Assembly (NCBI GenBank): GCA_003566995.1
Contig: PXBG01000141.1
Location: 1-35,489, forward strand
DNA length: 35,489 bases
Direction of reading: 5' to 3'
Source of the DNA: Syntrophobacteraceae bacterium
Lineage (GTDB): Bacteria; Desulfobacterota; Syntrophobacteria; Syntrophobacterales; Syntrophobacteraceae
Positions 30,413-35,489 of this stretch are shown piece by piece; the stretch's first letter is position 1, and every line of letters begins with the position of its first letter. Below the pieces are notes generated by a model. It ran no database searches. It was given only the letters and a program-made list of their open reading frames with translations, and was not told the origin of the DNA. The position numbers were made by a program, and so were the translations under genes.

Positions 30413-30888
30413 GACTCCTCCTTCATGTACCAGTCGAAATCTTCACGCCCATGCCCCAGCGCCGTGAGGAGCTCCAGAGTTTTGGCTTCCATGGCCTGCG
30501 CCTCAAGGATGCCCTTTTCGTGGTCGAAACCCACAAGGTGCAGAATGCCATGGACCAGCAGCAGGTCCAGGACTCCCTCGTAGGAGATGCCCCGTTCCCG
30601 GCTCATGGAATGAGCCGTGGGTGCCGAGATGACCACATCTCCCAGAATCTCCCGGCACACTTCTCCCCCTTCCCCTTCCCACATGGGGAAGGAGAGGACG
30701 TCCGTGGTGGAGTCTGCATGGCGGTATTCCCGGTTGAGTTGTGCCATTTCCTCATCATCCACGATGAGGATGCTCAACTCCACGTCAGTGTATTCCAAGG
30801 CGTTTAAGATCTGTCTTGCCGTCCTTTCGAAGCGCGCCCGATTTGTCCTTATCTGCTTTTGGTTCACGGTGATTTGAATCCGGGACAT
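30400..30888 (-). CDS. ybeY: YbeY endoribonuclease / rRNA maturation factor
   Basis: A 162-residue metalloprotein. The zinc-binding motif [11 protein letters not shown] is near residues 114-124; [19 protein letters not shown] and LGDVVIS precede it. It acts in 16S rRNA 3'-end processing and ribosome quality control. The start is placed at ATG 30888 (AAAGGA upstream); ATG 30906 is an alternative. With either start the gene overlaps the coding end of the upstream HD-domain gene by 104 bases or more, which is unusual. Confidence 0.9.
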   Translation of the reverse strand: MSRIQITVNQKQIRTNRARFERTARQILNALEYTDVELSILIVDDEEMAQLNREYRHADSTTDVLSFPMWEGEGGEVCREILGDVVISAPTAHSMSRERGISYEGVLDLLLVHGILHLVGFDHEKGILEAQAMEAKTLELLTALGHGREDFDWYMKEESWQD

Positions 30889-33271
30889 CCCCTTTTCCTT
30901 TGACATCGCTGGAAGCGGTCGATGGATACTCGATGCGCTTGTGATGAATGGTGGCCAGTATTTGGTTGAAACGCTTGGCAATGTGGTGCAGATCCTTGAG
31001 GGTCAGCTCGCACTCATCCAGCTGGCCGTCCGTGAAGATGTTGTTGATGAGGCGGTTGACCATGCCCTGAATGCGTGCGGGAGTGGGATCGGTGAGAGAC
31101 CTGCAGGCCGCCTCAACCACATCGGCCAGCATGACCAGTCCCGCCTCCCTGGTCTGAGGTTTGGGGCCTGGATAGCGATAATCGTCCATGTTGATGGGGG
31201 GAGGATCCTGCCCCTTGGTGTTTTTGGTTCTCTCCCGGGCCTCCAGGGCTTTCTTGTAAAAGAAGGAGATGAAGCTTTTGCCGTGATGCTGGCTGATGAT
31301 GTCCACAATGTCCCGGCCCAGGCGGTGCTGCCTCGCCAGTTCCACTCCCTCCTTCACGTGGGAAATGAGAATGAGGCTGCTCATGGATGGAGCCAGCTTT
31401 TCGTGGCGATTCTCGCAATCGAATTGATTTTCGATAAAATAGAGGGGTTTTTTGATTTTACCAATGTCATGATAATAGGCCGCCACTTTGGCCAGCAGGG
31501 AGTTTGCTCCGATGGATTTGGCCGCCGCTTCCACCATGTTTCCCACAATGATGCTGTGGTGGTAGGTTCCGGGAGCCTGGACCATGAGTTCCTGCATGAG
31601 AGGCTGGTCCATGGTGGCCAGTTCCAGGAGCTTGATGTCCGTGTTGTACCCGAAGAGCATTTCGGCCAGGGGGGTGAACCCCGTCACCAGGATTCCTGCA
31701 AAGAGACCTCCCGAAAATCCCAGCATGGCGCCCAGGAAAGCCTGACCCCAGGTGAACTGGTCCGTGAGCATCGTGTGCAGGACAATGAGAAGGACACTGG
31801 TGCAGCCCACAATGGCACCGGCTCGAATGGGAATCATGCGGTTGCGGCAGGGGGAAACGGCGTGGGCCGCCACGAGGGAGCCGATGAGAAAGTAGAGAAA
31901 AAGACCGAAGTCCTTTCCGAACAAAAGGCCTGCAAAGAGAGTCAGAAGCAGGGAGAAGATGAGGGCGATGGTCACGCCGAAAAAGATGCAGGCCAGCATG
32001 GCTCCTGCCGAGAAGGGGATGGCGTAAATGACAACCCGGTTGGTCAGCAGGAGGTTGTTCTCGGCGATCATGCCGGCAAAAGCCATGGCAGAGCGCCCCA
32101 GGAGCAGGAGAAAGACCATGAGGATGCCCAGAAAAAGAAGGTCCTGATACTCCAGCCTGAGGTTGGGGATGTGGTGGTGAGACACCCTGTGGGTGACCCA
32201 GAGGCAGATGGCGGCGAAAACGAACATGGTGAAGAAAGCGAGGAGCTGCTTCTGGACGGAAGTCTGCTGATAGTTGGCGTTGAGCTTGAGCAGCTCCTGG
32301 GGGCCGATTCTCTGGCCTTCCCGCACGAGCATTTCGTTTTGCTTCACCTGTATGTAGACAGGTCTCACCTCCGTGTGGGCACGTTCCCGGCGAAGCTCCG
32401 TCTCTTCCAGGTTGAATGAAAGGTTCGGACGCAAAAGCCGGCTGGCAAGGAACGACAGGGTCATTGTTTCCCTGACGCTTTGCCCCTGGTTGATAGCCTC
32501 CATTTTGACGAGCCTGCGGGCTTCTTCCAGGTCGGGAAAGGTGTGGGGCGGAGGTGAAAAATATTCCTTGTTTGTTTCCCTGTGGCGCAGGAGCACACTT
32601 TCACCGTGGGCCTGCATGAGGGAGGCTTTGTTGACCACAATGCCTTGCTCGTAGGCGTCTCGCAGAAGGGCGGCCACTTTTCTTTCGATGGTTTTGCTGA
32701 ACTCATTCTCCTGCAGGTTCCCAAAGACATCGGCCGGTACGGCAAACCCCATGAGGGTTTCAAAGTCTTCTTTTTCCAGTGTTGCTGCAGGGGAAGCGTT
32801 TGGCGAGTTCATGTCCGGGAGCCGCCGCAGTTCCGCAATGCTGTACCCTCCCAGAAAGGTGCTGTCCTGCTGAGGAAAGGTGATTTCCTTTTCTCCACGA
32901 TGGTTGCGCATGGCTTCGAAAGCGGACTCGAGGCGTTGAATGCTTTGCTCGGCCACTCTCTGATCCAGGTCGTAAACCATGGGGGACTGGTTCGCCGCTT
33001 CCTTCCGTTTTTTCTGGGTCGCCGGCTCGTCTTCGATGAGAAGATCCTGGGTGGCCTTGATGTTTTGGTCCGCAATCTCACCCAACTGGTGCTGGTGGGA
33101 GCTGATGGTGAAGGTGGGCGTCACCAGCAAAGCGATGGCCAGGCTGAGGCCCAGGAGGAGGAGTGCTTTGTTGCAGATTCGCTGTTCCACGGAACACCAG
33201 AGAGGATTCCACCAGCCGGCGTTCTTCTTTTTGGCCTTACTCTTTTCCAGTTCCTTTTTGTCCTTATCCAT
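30785..33271 (-). CDS. 7TM-HD family membrane phosphohydrolase (PgpH/YqfF-like)
   Basis: An 828-residue protein. A charged Lys-rich cytoplasmic start and one membrane segment (about 37-55) lead into an extracytoplasmic 7TMR-HDED domain of about 300 residues. About seven membrane helices follow, then a cytoplasmic HD domain with [15 protein letters not shown] and [12 protein letters not shown]. Relatives in Firmicutes (PgpH) hydrolyse cyclic di-AMP; whether this one does is not known. The C-terminal 40 residues are polar, charged and low in complexity, and overlap ybeY. ATG 33271 lies seven bases after phoH; the frame is open further upstream inside phoH. Confidence 0.85.
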   Translation of the reverse strand: MDKDKKELEKSKAKKKNAGWWNPLWCSVEQRICNKALLLLGLSLAIALLVTPTFTISSHQHQLGEIADQNIKATQDLLIEDEPATQKKRKEAANQSPMVYDLDQRVAEQSIQRLESAFEAMRNHRGEKEITFPQQDSTFLGGYSIAELRRLPDMNSPNASPAATLEKEDFETLMGFAVPADVFGNLQENEFSKTIERKVAALLRDAYEQGIVVNKASLMQAHGESVLLRHRETNKEYFSPPPHTFPDLEEARRLVKMEAINQGQSVRETMTLSFLASRLLRPNLSFNLEETELRRERAHTEVRPVYIQVKQNEMLVREGQRIGPQELLKLNANYQQTSVQKQLLAFFTMFVFAAICLWVTHRVSHHHIPNLRLEYQDLLFLGILMVFLLLLGRSAMAFAGMIAENNLLLTNRVVIYAIPFSAGAMLACIFFGVTIALIFSLLLTLFAGLLFGKDFGLFLYFLIGSLVAAHAVSPCRNRMIPIRAGAIVGCTSVLLIVLHTMLTDQFTWGQAFLGAMLGFSGGLFAGILVTGFTPLAEMLFGYNTDIKLLELATMDQPLMQELMVQAPGTYHHSIIVGNMVEAAAKSIGANSLLAKVAAYYHDIGKIKKPLYFIENQFDCENRHEKLAPSMSSLILISHVKEGVELARQHRLGRDIVDIISQHHGKSFISFFYKKALEARERTKNTKGQDPPPINMDDYRYPGPKPQTREAGLVMLADVVEAACRSLTDPTPARIQGMVNRLINNIFTDGQLDECELTLKDLHHIAKRFNQILATIHHKRIEYPSTASSDVKGKGDVPDSNHREPKADKDKSGALRKDGKTDLKRLGIH

Positions 33272-33278
33272 GGTGGGC

Positions 33279-34298
33279 TCAATTCTCTGCGGACTGTTCG
33301 TCCTTCTGAGATTCACCTTGTTCCGCACGCTCGTATGCCTGAATGATCTCCTGCACCAGCCGGTGGCGCACCACATCGCGATTGGAGAAGAAGGTGAAGC
33401 GGATATCGTCTATCCCTTTCAGCAGCTGGATGGCTTCCACAAGGCCGGACTGCTTGGTGTTGGGAAGGTCGATCTGAGTGATGTCGCCCGTGACAACAGC
33501 TTTGGAACCGAGGCCGAGTCGGGTCAGGAACATTTTCATCTGCTCGGTGGTGGTGTTCTGTGCTTCATCCAGTATGACAAAAGCGTCATTGAGGGTGCGA
33601 CCCCGCATGAATGCCAGGGGTGCGACCTCGATGGCCCCTTTTTGAAGGAGGGCCGACGCTTTCTCGTAGTCCATCATGTCATGGAGAGCGTCGTAGAGAG
33701 GCCGCAGATAGGGATTGACCTTCTCCGCAAGGTCTCCGGGCAGAAAACCCAGTTTTTCGCCTGCTTCAACGGCCGGCCGCACCAGCACGATGCGCCTCAC
33801 CTGGTCCTTGCTCATGGCTGCCACCGCCATGGCCATGGCCAGGTAGGTTTTTCCCGTGCCCGCAGGGCCAATGCCAAAAACAATGTCGTGGCTTCTTATG
33901 GCTTCTATGTATTCTTTTTGCCTCACCGTTTTGGGAGTGATGATCCGCTTGTTGGAAGCGATAAAAACCCGGTCCAGAAATATGTCCTTGAGATTTCTGT
34001 TAAGGTTTTCACTCAAAATGCGTATGGCATACACAATGTCGCTGGCATAAAGGGGGTGTCCCTTGACAATGAGGCCTTTCAACTCCTTCAGGAGACGCTC
34101 GGCCAGCTCCACCTGGGACCGTTCCCCATGGATGGAAAAAACATTGCCCCGCAGATGAATGCGCACGCGCAGCTGTTTTTCCATGATTTTCAGGTGGCTG
34201 TTTTGCTCCCCTGCCAGTTGCTGAATGACCTGGTTGTCTTCAAAAGATACCTGGGCAGAAGCATCCTGCGCCTTGTGTCTGGATGAAATAAGGGCCAA
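33279..34298 (-). CDS. phoH: PhoH-family ATPase
   Basis: A 339-residue protein. A KH-like N-terminal part (about 15-90) is followed by the PhoH NTPase domain: Walker A GPAGTGKT (about 144-151), IVLVRPAVEAGEKLGFLPG, Walker B AFVILDEAQNTT, then GDITQIDLP. It resembles PhoH/PhoL proteins linked to RNA metabolism and usually encoded next to ybeY. No ATG fits; TTG 34298 is used, with AAGGAGG 11 bases upstream, a wide spacing, so the exact start is uncertain. It is the first gene of the minus-strand block that runs to tsaE. Confidence 0.88.
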   Translation of the reverse strand: MALISSRHKAQDASAQVSFEDNQVIQQLAGEQNSHLKIMEKQLRVRIHLRGNVFSIHGERSQVELAERLLKELKGLIVKGHPLYASDIVYAIRILSENLNRNLKDIFLDRVFIASNKRIITPKTVRQKEYIEAIRSHDIVFGIGPAGTGKTYLAMAMAVAAMSKDQVRRIVLVRPAVEAGEKLGFLPGDLAEKVNPYLRPLYDALHDMMDYEKASALLQKGAIEVAPLAFMRGRTLNDAFVILDEAQNTTTEQMKMFLTRLGLGSKAVVTGDITQIDLPNTKQSGLVEAIQLLKGIDDIRFTFFSNRDVVRHRLVQEIIQAYERAEQGESQKDEQSAEN

Positions 34299-34776
34299 TG
34301 GAGACTGTTCCTCCTTGAAAAGCTTGAACAGAAAAACACCCCTTTACGGAATGAAGGCTTTCCGTAAAGCAGATGAGCCGGACTGAACTTAAGCGCTGTT
34401 GCATTCAACTTTTCAAGCACCTGCAATCGCCAGGGTTTGTTTTTTGCCTGGAAGCTGAGCAGGAGCCCTGAAAATTTCCATCATACAACCGCATATACTT
34501 AGCATTTGCTTCCAGGCATGACAACATGGACTTTAACCGTGTCTCCGTTTAGGGTATGTGAGAGAAAAAGGTGTTGGTCTTGGTGTTGGTGAAAGAACCT
34601 GCAGGGCGTGTCAGTGGTGATTTTAATACCCCTTTTCCAAAGAAGAAAGGTCAATGATCGACTGGGGCGTAATTTCATTGCCCCTGCCAGGTTTCGGGCC
34701 ATGCTGAACAGGGAGAACCCATCGGCCCCCGTGTTTTTGAGAAACGGAGAAAGACTGACGTGAAGGAGAGGGTGTT
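34299..34776. other. divergent intergenic region between phoH and cvpA with inverted repeats
   Basis: This 478-base gap has no gene. A 10-bp hairpin, CTTTACGGAA/TTCCGTAAAG (34342-34369), lies about 44 bases ahead of phoH on the minus strand, with TTTTT eight bases beyond it. An 11-bp perfect inverted repeat, TGCCTGGAAGC (34446-34456) and GCTTCCAGGCA (34509-34519), flanks 52 bases. CCAGG/CCTGG (34431-34452) overlaps its left arm as an alternative pairing. The promoters of phoH and cvpA must lie here but no clear boxes were seen. Confidence 0.45.
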
Positions 34777-35358
34777 ATGAATGGTCTGGATTGGGCTCTC
34801 GTGGTCATTGCGGTGTTCTGCATGGTGAGGGGCATCATGAGAGGCGCCATCTCCCAGGTTTTTGGCATTGGGGGATTGATCGGTGGCTTTCTTGTGGCGG
34901 CTCACTACCACCAGGCTGTGGCAGGCGCTCTCATGGCCTCTTTTCCCAACCTGAGTTCGCCCTCGGCCATCAGCTTTGCCCTGTTGTTTTTTCTGACCTG
35001 GTTTTGCCTGGGAGCCATGGGTTACCTTTTCTCCAGCCTTCTGAGAAAGACCGGGCTGGGCTTTGTGGACCGCACCTGGGGCGGAGCGGTGGGGCTGGGA
35101 AAAGCACTGGTGCTGTCCATCGTCATCATTTCCGCCATGACCTTTTTTCTGCCGGCGGACAATGAGTTCCTGCGGCAGTCAAAAGTGACGCCTTATGTGC
35201 AGAAAGCAGCGGTTGTGCTGGTGAGCATCACACCCGATCCGGTGCAGGAGGTTTTCAGAGAAAGGAAGGAGCAGCTGGAACACTACTGGTCCCGGCGCCG
35301 GGGTGTTTCCGAGAATATTTCTTCACCTTCACAGGGAGAGGCGGTCATTGAAACATGA
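34777..35358 (+). CDS. cvpA: CvpA-family membrane protein
   Basis: A 193-residue protein. Four membrane segments (about 5-22, 26-46, 63-88 and 103-122) match the CvpA fold, with the family stretch LDWALVVIAVFCMVRGIMRGAISQ at the start and a conserved GLGFVDRTWGGAVGLGKAL before the last helix. The soluble tail is charged. CvpA was first linked to colicin V export in E. coli; its general role is unclear. GAAGGAGAGG precedes ATG 34777. Overlaps mazG by four bases. Confidence 0.88.
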   Translation: MNGLDWALVVIAVFCMVRGIMRGAISQVFGIGGLIGGFLVAAHYHQAVAGALMASFPNLSSPSAISFALLFFLTWFCLGAMGYLFSSLLRKTGLGFVDRTWGGAVGLGKALVLSIVIISAMTFFLPADNEFLRQSKVTPYVQKAAVVLVSITPDPVQEVFRERKEQLEHYWSRRRGVSENISSPSQGEAVIET

Positions 35359-35489
35359 AAAGTGATGAAGTGGAAAAATGGCAAAAAGTACGAAGCATTT
35401 GGGACATCATTCACCAATTGAGGGGGGAATCGGGATCCCCCTGGGATCGAAAGCAAACCCCGGGAAGCCTTCAGGCCTATCTCCTCGAG
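35355..35489 (+). CDS. mazG: MazG nucleotide pyrophosphohydrolase, N-terminal fragment cut by the window end
   Basis: Only the first 45 codons are present. LRGESGSPWDRKQTPGSL and AYLLE match the start of MazG, where LR..CPWDR.QTH.SL is typical; the usual cysteine and histidine are serine and proline here. MazG hydrolyses NTPs to NMP and pyrophosphate. It is coupled to cvpA by an ATGA overlap and continues beyond the window. Confidence 0.8.
   Translation, partial: MKSDEVEKWQKVRSIWDIIHQLRGESGSPWDRKQTPGSLQAYLLE

Noticed and set aside
30941-32419. 492-codon open frame on the + strand
   Set aside because: It is antisense to the HD-domain membrane protein, whose motifs are clear; the frame is open only because of codon bias.
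1-35489. tRNA, rRNA, CRISPR arrays, transposases or integrases
   Set aside because: None was seen on reading both strands; the island has no visible mobile-element border.

Overview
The window looks like chromosomal DNA of a Gram-negative, GC-rich bacterium, most likely an anaerobic member of the former Deltaproteobacteria (Desulfobacterota, for example a sulfate reducer or syntroph). This rests on outer-membrane receptors with a TonB system, DUF4857, DUF1007 and FmdE-like proteins together, and a housekeeping block phoH / HD-membrane protein / ybeY / pdxJ / acpS / nnr / tsaE. The taxonomy is inference from gene content; no marker gene allows a firm call.

Positions 1-21316 form a metal-acquisition island, all on the + strand. 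Operon A (437-3556) encodes a small exported protein, an ABC ATPase with a degenerate signature, its membrane partner and a DUF4857 protein. Operon B (3900-12512) encodes a HypB/CobW-like GTPase, a solitary ABC ATPase, a substrate-binding-fold protein with no export signal, a TonB-dependent receptor, a NitT/TauT-type ABC importer (binding protein, permease, ATPase), a DUF1007 protein and a NicO-family nickel/cobalt permease. Operon C (13018-15725) encodes an exported FmdE-like protein and a second TonB-dependent receptor. Operon D (16189-21316) is a complete dedicated energiser of the Vibrio TonB2 type: DUF3450, a long TtpC-like ExbB-domain protein, ExbB, ExbD, TonB and a tetratricopeptide protein. 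DUF1007 plus NicO makes nickel or cobalt the best guess for the cargo.

Operons B and C start with almost the same leader. Each has a TTGACA box, a GCTAACTAA block, a conserved hairpin of about 41 nt whose 3' strand overlaps the 5' strand of a 14-15 bp helix, and a T-tract after that helix (3632-3828 and 12754-12930). The long helix shows a compensatory base-pair change between the copies. I do not recognise the motif as a named riboswitch; it is the most promising undescribed element here. The second is the cytosolic trio GTPase / permease-less ABC ATPase / leaderless binding protein directly behind the first copy.

Positions 21452-35489 are conventional: a large MscS-family channel (-), a KamA-family radical SAM aminomutase homologue (+) facing a type I glutamine synthetase homologue (-), the tightly packed minus-strand block from phoH to tsaE, and cvpA followed by the first 45 codons of mazG (+). 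No rRNA, tRNA, CRISPR array, transposase or integrase was seen.
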